Below are positions 42,728-50,870 of a stretch of DNA of 64,000 nucleotides, in pieces. The notes beneath the pieces were generated by a model that saw only the letters and a list, made by a program, of their open reading frames with translations, had not been told where the DNA came from and did not search any database. This DNA comes from Litorimonas sp963972195 (GTDB lineage Bacteria; Pseudomonadota; Alphaproteobacteria; Caulobacterales; Maricaulaceae). The stretch lies in the NCBI GenBank assembly GCA_963972195.1, contig CAXATH010000004.1:62001-126000 (forward strand). Direction: 5' to 3'. The position numbers and the translations under genes were made by a program. Positions within the stretch are counted from its first letter, which is position 1. Each line of letters starts with the position of its first letter.

Positions 42728-42761
42728 AGAGCTTTATGAGGCCTTCACCACTTAAAGCTCT
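42728..42761. promoter_or_regulatory. Inverted repeat upstream of the EamA transporter gene
   Basis: AGAGCTTTA (42728-42736) and TAAAGCTCT (42753-42761), perfect 9-base arms 16 bases apart. The left arm starts 14 bases before the transporter ATG, in the region shared with the divergent 42868 operon. It could be an operator or an mRNA hairpin. Confidence 0.45.
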
Positions 42762-42867
42762 TAAATTTACAATGGGTGACAACCATGGCAGTCTGCGCAA
42801 AAGCGGGGGAACTGTTTAGTTAAGACCCGCGTTTGAGTCCTAGAATCCAGAGATGTCCGAGAAATGA

Positions 42868-44037
42868 GTGAGTGTGGCTGAAAAATATATAAAACCTTTT
42901 CAGCCGCTAGGTCATTATGATTGGCCGAGCACGCCCGTAAATCACAATCTCGACAAGCTTAAAGAGGTTCTGAAAAAGCGAGTCTTTAGGCGCAAAAATC
43001 AGAATGGCATGGATCTTGATAGGCTTGATCCAGCCGAGACACGTCTTTTGGATGACATAGTTCCGCCTCCGGCCAATAGACCTTTGATGGACGATCTCAA
43101 CGCCACGCTAGAGGGCTGGGTTGAGAAGAAGCAGCCAGGCGAGACCATAAAGACCTTTATTTTTCCGCCGTGCGATCGCGACAATTTCCTACAGGACTGG
43201 GCGGATCAAAATGACTTTCCGGTATTAGAGCCGGCAGAGTTTGACCGGAAAATGAGCAAGTCACCCTCCAAAATCGGCGAGCTTTTTGATAAAGACGTAC
43301 TGATCATTCCCAGATTGGAAAACTGGTTTCGCCGATCGGAAACTCATCTTTCCAGCCTGCGCCTGCTTTTATCTGCGCTTGAAACCTATCCCCGAAAAGT
43401 GGTCATCGGATGTAATAGCTGGGCATGGCAGTTTCTGAGAAAGTCGTGCGAGATAGATTCCATTTGCGTGAGCCCGATGACCTTTCAGGCTTTTGACTCC
43501 GAACGTTTAAGCCATTGGCTGGAAAGCCTGTCGAGCGAGATAGGCGGCGGAGAGATAAAATTCCAGTCGACTAAAAGCGGAGAGGACGCTTTTGATTTAA
43601 AATCCGACTCGGAGTCGAAGAACGATTTTATGTCGGATCTGGCCAGTAAGAGCCTCGGCATTCCTTGGGTAGCCTGGAATATGTGGCGCGCCAGCCTGCG
43701 GGTGAGTTCGGAAAAAGAACAATCTATTTCAAAATCCCAAAAAGACGAGAGCCAGCTTCAAACGCTTTGGATTTCCGAATTGAAAAACTTTTCTTTGCCG
43801 GATCATCACGACCAGCGCGCCTTGTTGGTCTTGCAAACTTTATTAATTCATAATGGCCTGAGCCGCGAGGATATTGATCTGACAATTCCAAACAGCCATT
43901 ATTCAAATGTTCTTCCGGCTCTGATGAACGCCGGCATGGTGGAGAAAGTGGAAAATATCTATCACTGCGTTCCGGCGGCCTATCCGTCTATACGCGACGG
44001 GCTGCGAAGCGCCGGATATCCCATGGACGTGTTATAA
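42868..44037 (+). CDS. Unrecognised protein resembling an AAA+ ATPase with a lost P-loop, coupled to MscS
   Basis: A 389-aa soluble protein that I do not recognise as a named family. Residues 93-122 read as a strand followed by FPPCDRDNFLQDWADQ and PVLEP, the layout of a P-loop ATPase start (hhhGPPGxGKT, helix, hhEP), but the Gly-Lys-Thr is gone. Residues 143-155 (DVLIIPRLENWFR) sit where Walker B would be, and 177-190 (KVVIGCNSWAWQFL) where sensor 1 would be. The last 80 residues look like a winged helix. It has no signal peptide or membrane helix. It starts with GTG (42868 or 42874). Its stop overlaps the mscS start by one base (TAATG), so the two are translationally coupled. The ATPase comparison is by eye. 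Confidence 0.85.
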   Translation: MSVAEKYIKPFQPLGHYDWPSTPVNHNLDKLKEVLKKRVFRRKNQNGMDLDRLDPAETRLLDDIVPPPANRPLMDDLNATLEGWVEKKQPGETIKTFIFPPCDRDNFLQDWADQNDFPVLEPAEFDRKMSKSPSKIGELFDKDVLIIPRLENWFRRSETHLSSLRLLLSALETYPRKVVIGCNSWAWQFLRKSCEIDSICVSPMTFQAFDSERLSHWLESLSSEIGGGEIKFQSTKSGEDAFDLKSDSESKNDFMSDLASKSLGIPWVAWNMWRASLRVSSEKEQSISKSQKDESQLQTLWISELKNFSLPDHHDQRALLVLQTLLIHNGLSREDIDLTIPNSHYSNVLPALMNAGMVEKVENIYHCVPAAYPSIRDGLRSAGYPMDVL

Positions 44038-44873
44038 TGCAAGCGACAGAAACTCAGGAAAAAGCCGCCCAGCTCCTCAATGACTTTCAGGATATTAGTT
44101 TCCTGAAAATCGTTCTTATTCTGGGCGCGAGCTTTTTCTTTATTTGGCTTATCCGCCGCATGCTGCCCTATCTCGCCAATCGGGGGCCGAGCCAGTTACG
44201 GCTATATATTTTGGGGGCGGTGCCAATTCTTCGTCTAACGATTATTGTCGCCGCAATCCTTTGGATTATCCCTCTCATATTCAACATAACGGTTCAGAAT
44301 TTCTTTGTGATTGCCGGCGCGGCCAGCGTCGCAATTGGTTTTGCATTCAAGGATTATGTCAGCGGGCTGATTGCCGGGTTTGTGGCTATATTTGAACGTC
44401 CTTACGGCCCCGGAGACTGGGTCGAAATAGACGGGGATTACGGTGAGGTTGTCTCTGTCGGGATGCGGGCTATCCGCCTCCGGACGGCGGCAGATGACGT
44501 GATATCCGTTTCTCACGACCGTATCTGGTCACAGAACATCTCCAATTCCAATACCGGGGCACAAACCCTGATGTGTATTGCCCATTTCTATCTCGAGCCA
44601 AATCACGACGCGGCGGAGATGCGAAAAATATTGACGGATGTAGGACTGACGAGCGCTTATCTGAATTACAAAAAGCCCTGTTTTGTCGTTGTTGAACAAA
44701 TGGAATACGGGACGCATTATCAACTCAAGGCCTATCCCTTTGACCTTCGGGATCAATTCATGTTTATCAGTGACATGACCGAACGGGGCAAAGCCGCGCT
44801 GGCACGCGCAGGCGCGCAGGAACTTTCGATGGCGTTTAATACGCTCCCGCGCCACGCCGCGAACGGAGCTTAA
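44037..44873 (+). CDS. MscS-type mechanosensitive ion channel
   Basis: A 278-aa small-conductance mechanosensitive channel. Helices lie at about 22-42 and 57-85, with pore helix TM3 at 88-115 (GAASVAIGFAFKDYVSGLIAGF). The MscS beta domain follows (ERPYGPGDWVEIDGDYGEV, VGMRAIRLRTAADDVISVSHDRIW) and a C-terminal alpha/beta domain. It is translationally coupled to the upstream unrecognised protein and followed after 12 bases by an exported serine hydrolase. This three-gene order suggests the cytosolic partner adjusts gating or assembly of the channel; that is inference. Confidence 0.94.
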   Translation: MQATETQEKAAQLLNDFQDISFLKIVLILGASFFFIWLIRRMLPYLANRGPSQLRLYILGAVPILRLTIIVAAILWIIPLIFNITVQNFFVIAGAASVAIGFAFKDYVSGLIAGFVAIFERPYGPGDWVEIDGDYGEVVSVGMRAIRLRTAADDVISVSHDRIWSQNISNSNTGAQTLMCIAHFYLEPNHDAAEMRKILTDVGLTSAYLNYKKPCFVVVEQMEYGTHYQLKAYPFDLRDQFMFISDMTERGKAALARAGAQELSMAFNTLPRHAANGA

Positions 44874-44885
44874 AAGGATAAAGAC

Positions 44886-46304
44886 ATGAGAAAATTAATT
44901 CTAAGCTGTGCTGTCACCCCCCTGATTTTTGCGACAAACGCTTTGGCCCAGGACGACGCCCCGACGCGGCAGGACCGCGCTCTGGCGGCCGGGTATAAAG
45001 CCATGTTTACCTGCTCGGCGACCTTTAACGGCGGCAAGATTCCGGAACAAATCGCGCAGGACGAATTAAATAATATTTACGGCGATTATAGCGCCGCCAT
45101 GGCGGAGGTGCCGGACGCAGAAATCGACGCGGCCAAGAAAATGGTCAGCGTCCCTTTTGCAAACGACATGCCGCCCCGCCTTTCTGTGTGGCGGGAGCAT
45201 TTAGGGTGCACCGCTTTGCCGCAAGGCGCGACCTTTGAAGAGGCGAAACATTTACCCCGCGTGAAATTAAAAGCGCCCAAAATTGATCCAGCCGAGCTGG
45301 CCTGGCCAATGGGCGACCGCCTCCCGAACGCGCCTTTGCCGTCAGGAATTAAATCTGAAGACTTAGACGCGGCGGTCGAGAAAGCCTTCCAATCGGACTT
45401 TGGCGGCGCGACCTCTGCCGTGCTCATTGTGCAAAACGGACGGATTGTTGCGGAAAAATATAAAGACGGATTTGATAAAGACACCTCTCAGCGTACTTGG
45501 TCTGTGGCCAAATCCATTGCCGCCTCTGTCATCGGCGCGGCGCAGCAGGACGGAATTATTGATGTGAAGGATAAGGCGGGGCTTGAGGCCTGGTCGCGCA
45601 AGGGAGACCCCCGCGCGGAAATAACCGTTGAGAACCTTCTCCAAATGGCAAGCGGGCTGAATAGCGACCCGGCAGGAAACCGCACAGATAATGTTTATTT
45701 CGGCGGCGGTCTGGTTGTTCAGAACGCATCGAAAAATCCGCTTGAAGCGCCGCCCGGCGCGCGGTGGCGTTACGCCAATAATGATACCATGCTCGCCATG
45801 CGGTCCCTGCGCGAAGCCATGGATAATGATAAAAAGTATTTTGCCTATCCCTTTAAAGCGCTGCTTCACAAAATCGGCATGTATGACACAAATCCGGAAA
45901 TGGATTGGGGGGGAGATTTTGTCATGTCCAGTCAGGTCTGGACCACGGCGCGGGATCTCGCCCGTCTTGGCACGCTTTATTTAAATGACGGCGTATGGGA
46001 GGGCGAGCGGGTCCTTCCCGAAGGCTGGGCCAATTACGTCGCGGCGCGCGCTCCGGCGCAACCCGAAAATCGTTTGGGGGAAATGGCAAGCGAGCCAGGC
46101 CGCGGCTATGGCGCGCAATTCTGGCGGTATGAAAACTATCCCGGCGTGCCGAATGACACCTATGCCGCGCTCGGAAATCGCGGGCAGTTTTTAATTATTA
46201 TTCCCTCCCGCCAAACGGTCATTGTCCGGCGCGGCTATGATTGGAGAGGGAATTATTTCGACGGGCCCGCTTTCACCGCGGCCATCCTGGAGACGCTGGA
46301 ATAG
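44886..46304 (+). CDS. Exported serine hydrolase, class C beta-lactamase family
   Basis: A 472-aa periplasmic enzyme of the beta-lactamase/DD-peptidase-related serine hydrolase family. The signal peptide ends near ALAQ (22). An N-terminal extension of about 130 residues with two cysteines precedes the catalytic domain. Active-site elements are Ser206-x-x-Lys209 (SVAK) and Tyr296-Ala-Asn298 (YAN); a third motif like GNRGQ replaces the usual KTG. It is more likely an esterase or peptidoglycan/peptide hydrolase than an antibiotic-resistance enzyme. AAAAGGA lies upstream, 12 bases after mscS, so it is in that operon. Confidence 0.9.
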   Translation: MRKLILSCAVTPLIFATNALAQDDAPTRQDRALAAGYKAMFTCSATFNGGKIPEQIAQDELNNIYGDYSAAMAEVPDAEIDAAKKMVSVPFANDMPPRLSVWREHLGCTALPQGATFEEAKHLPRVKLKAPKIDPAELAWPMGDRLPNAPLPSGIKSEDLDAAVEKAFQSDFGGATSAVLIVQNGRIVAEKYKDGFDKDTSQRTWSVAKSIAASVIGAAQQDGIIDVKDKAGLEAWSRKGDPRAEITVENLLQMASGLNSDPAGNRTDNVYFGGGLVVQNASKNPLEAPPGARWRYANNDTMLAMRSLREAMDNDKKYFAYPFKALLHKIGMYDTNPEMDWGGDFVMSSQVWTTARDLARLGTLYLNDGVWEGERVLPEGWANYVAARAPAQPENRLGEMASEPGRGYGAQFWRYENYPGVPNDTYAALGNRGQFLIIIPSRQTVIVRRGYDWRGNYFDGPAFTAAILETLE

Positions 46305-46313
46305 CGGCTCTAA

Positions 46314-46466
46314 TCAGTCGTCGTAATAGGCTTTTTTATGGCTTTCGCGCTTTTGGCGGCCTTTGGGCTTTTTCCCTTTAGGCGCCTCATACATAGACAA
46401 GTCGTAATCATAATCATTCTCCTCGGAAGAAGAGAATTCTTTGGTTTTTCTGTGACGTTTGGACAT
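46314..46466 (-). CDS. 50-aa charged small protein
   Basis: A short gene with a clear ribosome binding site, GGAGG five bases before the ATG at 46466. The product begins MSKRHRKTKEF, has an acidic, Tyr-rich middle (EENDYDYDLSMYEAPKG) and a Lys/Arg-rich end closing with KKAYYDD. There is no membrane helix. It converges on the serine hydrolase gene with nine bases between stops and lies about 100 bases downstream of aguB. I do not recognise it; the basic ends suggest RNA or ribosome contact, but this is a guess. Confidence 0.65.
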   Translation of the reverse strand: MSKRHRKTKEFSSSEENDYDYDLSMYEAPKGKKPKGRQKRESHKKAYYDD

Positions 46467-46527
46467 AATGCCTCCATGCAACGTCAGTTAAAATCGCGGC
46501 TCATGCCTGATAATAACCATAGTTTAG

Positions 46528-46546
46528 CCGCTTAAGCGGTTTTTTG
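46528..46546 (+). terminator. Possible terminator hairpin
   Basis: CCGCTTAAGCGG followed by six T on the plus strand. The stem is four base pairs with loop TTAA, so it is weak. It lies between aguB and the 50-aa gene, both on the other strand, so it could only serve read-through from the serine hydrolase operon. Confidence 0.3.
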
Positions 46547-46569
46547 AAAGTCAAAAATTCGAGGCGGGT

Positions 46570-47433
46570 TTAGAGCCGGGAAATTGACTTATAGAGATCC
46601 GGACGGCGGTCCCGGAAAAACCCGAAGGCCGCTCTTGCTTTTGTAATCTCGTCTAAATCAAACGTCGCGACTTTATATCCGGTTCCGGTCTTGTCCATAT
46701 CTGTGACAATTTCGCCGCGGTGGTCAGCAATAAAGCTTGTGCCATAGAAAATCTGTCCGTCCTCGTCCCCAACGCGGTTGGAGGCGCAGACTGGCACTAC
46801 ATTGGATACGGCATGTCCGACCATAGCGCGGCGCCACGGGCCGCATGTATCGAGATCCGGCTCTTCCGGTTCGCTGCCAATCGCTGTCGGATAAAGCAGA
46901 ATATCCGCCCCCATGAGCATCATCTCGCGTGCCGTTTCCGGGAACCATTGATCCCAACAAATCCCAACGCCGATATTGCCGAATTTCGTTTTCCAGACTT
47001 TGAAACCCGTATTGCCGGGGCGGAAATAAAACTTTTCCTCATAGCCCGGGCCGTCCGGAATATGGCTCTTGCGGTACACGCCCATGAGAGACCCATCCGC
47101 GTCCACCATGACGAGGCTGTTATAATAATGCGGGCCGTCTTTTTCGAAAATAGATAAAGGCAACACCACGCCGAGTTCATTGGCCAGCGGGGCGAGCGCC
47201 GTCACGACCGGATGCGTCTCCCACGGATAGGCGTTGGCAAATTCCCGTTCGTCTTCAATTTTGCAAAAATAGGGCCCCTGAAAAAGCTCGGGCGGCAGGA
47301 TGACCTGCGCGCCGTCTTTTGCGGCGTCGCGGATAAGGCGTTCTACCGTTTTAATATTCGTGTCCATATCCGCGCCGAACGCGGCCTGGGTGATGGCGAC
47401 TGAAATAGTGTTTGGTGTGCGCGTCTTGGTCAT
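46570..47433 (-). CDS. aguB: N-carbamoylputrescine amidase
   Basis: A 287-aa nitrilase-fold enzyme that hydrolyses N-carbamoylputrescine to putrescine, CO2 and ammonia. The Glu-Lys-Cys triad is visible in PPELF, YRKSHIPDGPGY and GICWDQWFPE. ASNRVGDEDGQIFYGTSFI and FFRDRRPDLYKSI are typical of AguB. It directly follows aguA, whose stop is at 47444; the ATG at 47433 has AGGA about eight bases upstream, while an ATG three codons earlier lacks spacing. It completes the agmatine-to-putrescine route with AguA. Confidence 0.95.
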   Translation of the reverse strand: MTKTRTPNTISVAITQAAFGADMDTNIKTVERLIRDAAKDGAQVILPPELFQGPYFCKIEDEREFANAYPWETHPVVTALAPLANELGVVLPLSIFEKDGPHYYNSLVMVDADGSLMGVYRKSHIPDGPGYEEKFYFRPGNTGFKVWKTKFGNIGVGICWDQWFPETAREMMLMGADILLYPTAIGSEPEEPDLDTCGPWRRAMVGHAVSNVVPVCASNRVGDEDGQIFYGTSFIADHRGEIVTDMDKTGTGYKVATFDLDEITKARAAFGFFRDRRPDLYKSISRL

Positions 47434-47443
47434 AACAAACATC

Positions 47444-48496
47444 CTAAGCCGGAACTTGTTGTGAAATGCAGTGGAATGATCCGCCGCCGGTCAGAATAGC
47501 GGGGGCGTTGATGGAATAAATATCCGGTCGGCCAATAGCTTCCGCCAGGATGTCTGTCGCCTCGTCTGCGATCTCCTGCTGAGCGTCTGTTTCGACATAG
47601 GTCGGAACGATCAGGGAATGATTGGCGATATAGAAATTCATATGGCTTGCAGGAATGACGTTCCCGTCCTCATCCGTAATACGGCCGGGTGACGGAATTT
47701 CGACAATTTCCAAACGGTGGCCATTGGCGTCCGTCGCCTTGGATAGCGTTTTGTAAATGGATTTATAAATATCCGCATTCGGGTCATCCTCTCCAGTCGC
47801 GCGCATACATCCTACCACGCCGGGGGCGAGGAAGCGGGCGATATTATCTACATGGCCGTCCGTGTGGTCATTGACCAAACCGTCTTCGAGCCAGATGACT
47901 TTCTGTGTTCCCAAAGTGTCTTTCAGCGCGTTTTCAATATCGGCTTCACTGAGGCCCGGGTTGCGGTTATTGTTTAAAAGACATTGGCGGGTGGTGATTA
48001 TCGTGCCCATTCCGTCCGTTTCCAACGCGCCGCCTTCGATAATGAATTTATGGCGTGAATTGGAAATCCCTTCAAACTTGGCAACAATATCCGCCATTTC
48101 GGCGTCACTGCCGAGCAGGTATTTCCCGCCCCACCCATTAAACTTAAATCCGGTCGCGGCGAGTTTATTATTCCTCTGAACAAAAAGCGGACCAGTGTCG
48201 CGCAGCCAGATATCCCCGATACCCGCGTCAAATAATTCGGCGCGCTCATCGGCAATTAATTCGGCGAGCATTTTTTCCGCGCTGGCACGGGCTTCCGTGC
48301 CGCTCACCAGAACTTTAATGAATTCGCCGCGCAGCTCGGGCGCGTCCGGATCGGGGCAGGCAATGGCGTTGAAAAACAACGCCGCCTCTTCCCGCGCAGG
48401 GGCGAGATTATCTTCCCATAAATCGGCAGCGCTTGGCCAGGCCGTCCAGACAGCTGAATGGGGTTCCCACTCAGCCGGAAAGCGAATATCCGTCAT
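47444..48496 (-). CDS. aguA: Agmatine deiminase
   Basis: A 350-aa enzyme that converts agmatine to N-carbamoylputrescine. Family blocks: FPAEWEPHSAVWTAWP at the start, DIWLRDTGPLFV, IIEGGALETDG, LVNDHTDGHVDNIARF and the catalytic Cys343 in GGGSFHCISQQ. It is third in the operon after the ornithine decarboxylase and DHS-like genes and followed immediately by aguB. No arginine decarboxylase is in view, so agmatine would come from elsewhere or from outside the cell. Confidence 0.97.
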   Translation of the reverse strand: MTDIRFPAEWEPHSAVWTAWPSAADLWEDNLAPAREEAALFFNAIACPDPDAPELRGEFIKVLVSGTEARASAEKMLAELIADERAELFDAGIGDIWLRDTGPLFVQRNNKLAATGFKFNGWGGKYLLGSDAEMADIVAKFEGISNSRHKFIIEGGALETDGMGTIITTRQCLLNNNRNPGLSEADIENALKDTLGTQKVIWLEDGLVNDHTDGHVDNIARFLAPGVVGCMRATGEDDPNADIYKSIYKTLSKATDANGHRLEIVEIPSPGRITDEDGNVIPASHMNFYIANHSLIVPTYVETDAQQEIADEATDILAEAIGRPDIYSINAPAILTGGGSFHCISQQVPA

Positions 48497-48520
48497 GACA
48501 GAACTCGGTTTAAAATGAGA

Positions 48521-49549
48521 TTATGTCTCGAACAATTTGGCAAATTCACGCGCCGGACGGTTCTTCCAATCACAGGAATGATAGGCGTCGGAGGCGATCA
48601 AAGGCACAACGGTTCCGGCTTCGGCAAAGACCATTTGCTCCAGCGTTGTCTGAACCTTGCCCCAGCTCGCCGCCTCTTTCAGCGTCGAACTTGAACACGC
48701 GCCATCGCGCACATCGGCCACCGTAATCTGGACGGCGTATTTGTGCATCTCGGCTTCGACGCCGAGAATTTCCGCGCAAACAACGGTATCCTGAACAAAG
48801 TTCTTCGGCACGCCGCCGCCGACCATAAATAGCCCGGTCGAACCCGCTTTGATTTTAATGTCTGTCAATTCGCGGAAATCCGCAACGGAGTCGATAGAGA
48901 CATAATTTCCGGGATTTTCCACCTGATGCTTCACCAGACCAAATCCGGCCGAGCAATCAGAGAAAGCCGGGACGAAAATCGGCACGTTGTGATCATAGCA
49001 AGTCTCAACCAGAGAGCCTTTTTTCTTGGCGTTTGTTTTCAGCCATTTGCCCATTTCCCAGATAAATTCACGGGAAGAGTAAGGGCGGCGCTCAAGAGAA
49101 TCCGTAATCTCTTTGATAACGTGATCACAGGCTTGCAGCTCTTCTTCGTCGATATAAGTGTCATAGATGCGGTCGATATAAAGATCGCGCAGATCATTAT
49201 CATCAACTTGGCTGTCGGCTTGATAGTGTTTGTAACCAAGCGCCTCAAAGAAATCCATGTCGACAATAGACGCGCCCGTCGAGACGATGGCGTCAACCAT
49301 GCCGTATTTCACGAGATCGCGATAAACATGCATACAGCCGCCCGCAGAGGTCGAGCCGGCAAGCGTCAGAATGACGGAGCAATCCTTATCATTGACGGCT
49401 TGCTTAAAGATGTCAGAAGCGCGGCCCACATCGCGGGAGGAAAAGGACATTTTCCCCATCGCTTCGATAATCGGACGGGCATCAATTTTCGTAATATCGA
49501 TATGTTCAACTGGGGTTGAGAGCAGTTGAGCTTTAGTGTTTTTAGTCAT
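48521..49549 (-). CDS. Deoxyhypusine synthase-like protein, probable homospermidine-type enzyme
   Basis: A 342-aa NAD-dependent aminobutyltransferase of the deoxyhypusine synthase family. Family blocks: LTLAGSTSAGGCMHVYRDLVK, IVSTGASIVDMDF, SREFIWEMGKWL, VPIFVPAFSDCSAGFGLV, VGGGVPKNF, and the active-site Lys298 in ASWGKVQ that forms the imine with the butylamine group. Bacteria lack eIF5A, the normal protein substrate, so protein modification is unlikely. Its place between ornithine decarboxylase and aguAB, all making putrescine, points to transfer of a butylamine group onto putrescine, giving homospermidine. That assignment is inference from context and family knowledge. Confidence 0.92.
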   Translation of the reverse strand: MTKNTKAQLLSTPVEHIDITKIDARPIIEAMGKMSFSSRDVGRASDIFKQAVNDKDCSVILTLAGSTSAGGCMHVYRDLVKYGMVDAIVSTGASIVDMDFFEALGYKHYQADSQVDDNDLRDLYIDRIYDTYIDEEELQACDHVIKEITDSLERRPYSSREFIWEMGKWLKTNAKKKGSLVETCYDHNVPIFVPAFSDCSAGFGLVKHQVENPGNYVSIDSVADFRELTDIKIKAGSTGLFMVGGGVPKNFVQDTVVCAEILGVEAEMHKYAVQITVADVRDGACSSSTLKEAASWGKVQTTLEQMVFAEAGTVVPLIASDAYHSCDWKNRPAREFAKLFET

Positions 49550-49564
49550 GTTTGAAGCTTTCAG

Positions 49565-50749
49565 TTAGTCTTCGAGAATGGCCACGGTGTGGCTGGAATG
49601 AAATCCGTTAAATTGTGTGGCCAAAGTCTGGCCATAAGCGCCGAGATTTTGCACCTCGATCCAGTCGCCTTCGCAGGCATCGGCGGGCAGATAAAACGGC
49701 CCATTCATGGTGTCGGCACTGTCGCAGGTCGGTCCGAAAAAGCGGAACCCGATCTGATTGGCGGCCGGCGCCGGTGGATGATTGCGGTGCAGACGCACAG
49801 GAAACTTCCATGCAAACTGGCCCGCGTCAAATAAAGACCCGTAAGTTCCGTCATTCAGGTAAAGGTCCTTGCCTTTGCGAAGCTCGATACGGGCCAATGT
49901 CGCCCCGCCTTCGGCGCAAAGCGCGCGGCCCGGCTCGCCGTAAACTTCCAGCCCGTCAAAACCGTTTGATGTCAGGCTGGCGCGGATGGCATCGAAATAG
50001 GTTTCCATCGGCGCGATGGGCATGTCGGGATAGGCAACAGGGAAACCGCCGCCGACATCGATGGAGTCGATTTGAACGCCCGAAATGTCTACCAATTTGC
50101 GCGCATAGCGAAGCGCCGCGTCATAGTTTTCCGCGTCGAGGCATTGCGACCCGACATGGAAGCAAAGACCAAGCTTGGCCGCAACCGGACGTGCGGATTT
50201 CAAAAGCGCAATCGCTTCGTCAAACCCCGCGCCGAATTTGCCGGAGAGCGGCATAGCGGTGTCTTTTTTCGGCAAAGCGAGGCGGAGGTGCAAATGAAGG
50301 TCTGCGGCCTCATCCGTGCAGTCGATGATTTTCTGAAGCTCGTCTTCGTGATCGAACGACATGTTGCGAACGCCTTGGGCATATGCGCCGGAAATGGTCG
50401 CGCGGGATTTCACCGGATGCATCAAGAATAGGTCAGCCGCCGGAAACAGATCCCGCACAAGCGCAGCTTCGCGCAAGGACGCCACGTCGAAACGGCGCAC
50501 GCCTTCATTCCAGAGGATTTGAAGAAGGGAGGGGTGCGGGTTGGCTTTGACCGCATAGAGCACGTGGCCGGGAAACCCATTCAGGAACAGGCGCGCCGCG
50601 GCCTCAATCTTGCGCGGGTAGAGCGCGTAGATCTGGTCATCTCCGCGATAAGCTGCGATCGCGTCCGCAGAAGTGCGGAAAGTCGGCAGGCCGTAAGGCT
50701 GCAGAGCGGTAGGTTTTAACGAGGCTGCAAAATCAAAAACTGTGTTCAT
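49565..50749 (-). CDS. Ornithine decarboxylase-type PLP enzyme (alanine-racemase fold)
   Basis: A 394-aa fold-type III decarboxylase that makes putrescine from ornithine, or cadaverine from lysine. PLP lysine is Lys68 in YAVKANP; HVGSQC, DVGGGFP and EPGR (272-275) bind the PLP phosphate; Cys342 lies in the FFGPTCDSAD active-site block contributed across the dimer. Alphaproteobacterial members often accept both ornithine and lysine. It is the first gene of the polyamine operon, 15 bases ahead of the DHS-like gene, and is preceded by a structured leader (50750-50870). Confidence 0.94.
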   Translation of the reverse strand: MNTVFDFAASLKPTALQPYGLPTFRTSADAIAAYRGDDQIYALYPRKIEAAARLFLNGFPGHVLYAVKANPHPSLLQILWNEGVRRFDVASLREAALVRDLFPAADLFLMHPVKSRATISGAYAQGVRNMSFDHEDELQKIIDCTDEAADLHLHLRLALPKKDTAMPLSGKFGAGFDEAIALLKSARPVAAKLGLCFHVGSQCLDAENYDAALRYARKLVDISGVQIDSIDVGGGFPVAYPDMPIAPMETYFDAIRASLTSNGFDGLEVYGEPGRALCAEGGATLARIELRKGKDLYLNDGTYGSLFDAGQFAWKFPVRLHRNHPPAPAANQIGFRFFGPTCDSADTMNGPFYLPADACEGDWIEVQNLGAYGQTLATQFNGFHSSHTVAILED

Positions 50750-50870
50750 GGTCGGGGTCTTCAGTCTGGCCGGACATAAGCGTCCGGAAAATACAAAAGC
50801 TAACGAGACACCTGCCTCGTCACGGCGTATTTCAGGCGGGTCCCCTCTAAAAACTTAGAGGGCCCGCACC
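50750..50870 (-). promoter_or_regulatory. Structured mRNA leader of the polyamine operon
   Basis: On the minus strand three hairpins lie in series before the decarboxylase ATG. The first (50867-50836) is GCGGG plus CCCTCTAA pairing with TTAGAGGG and CCCGC, a 13-base-pair stem with a 2-base bulge. The second (50820-50803) is ACGAG...CTCGT. The third (50787-50770) is CCGGAC...GTCCGG. Alphaproteobacterial ornithine decarboxylase genes are known to carry a conserved leader RNA (the speF motif); whether this is that motif needs a covariance search. None of the stems is followed by a T run. Confidence 0.5.

Noticed and set aside
44886..46304. Antibiotic-resistance beta-lactamase
   Set aside because: It has Ser-x-x-Lys and Tyr-x-Asn but lacks a KTG motif and has a long N-terminal extension; a general serine hydrolase is more likely.
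48521..49549. Idea that the DHS-like enzyme makes hypusine on a protein
   Set aside because: eIF5A is absent from bacteria and the gene sits in a putrescine operon; a small-molecule acceptor fits better.
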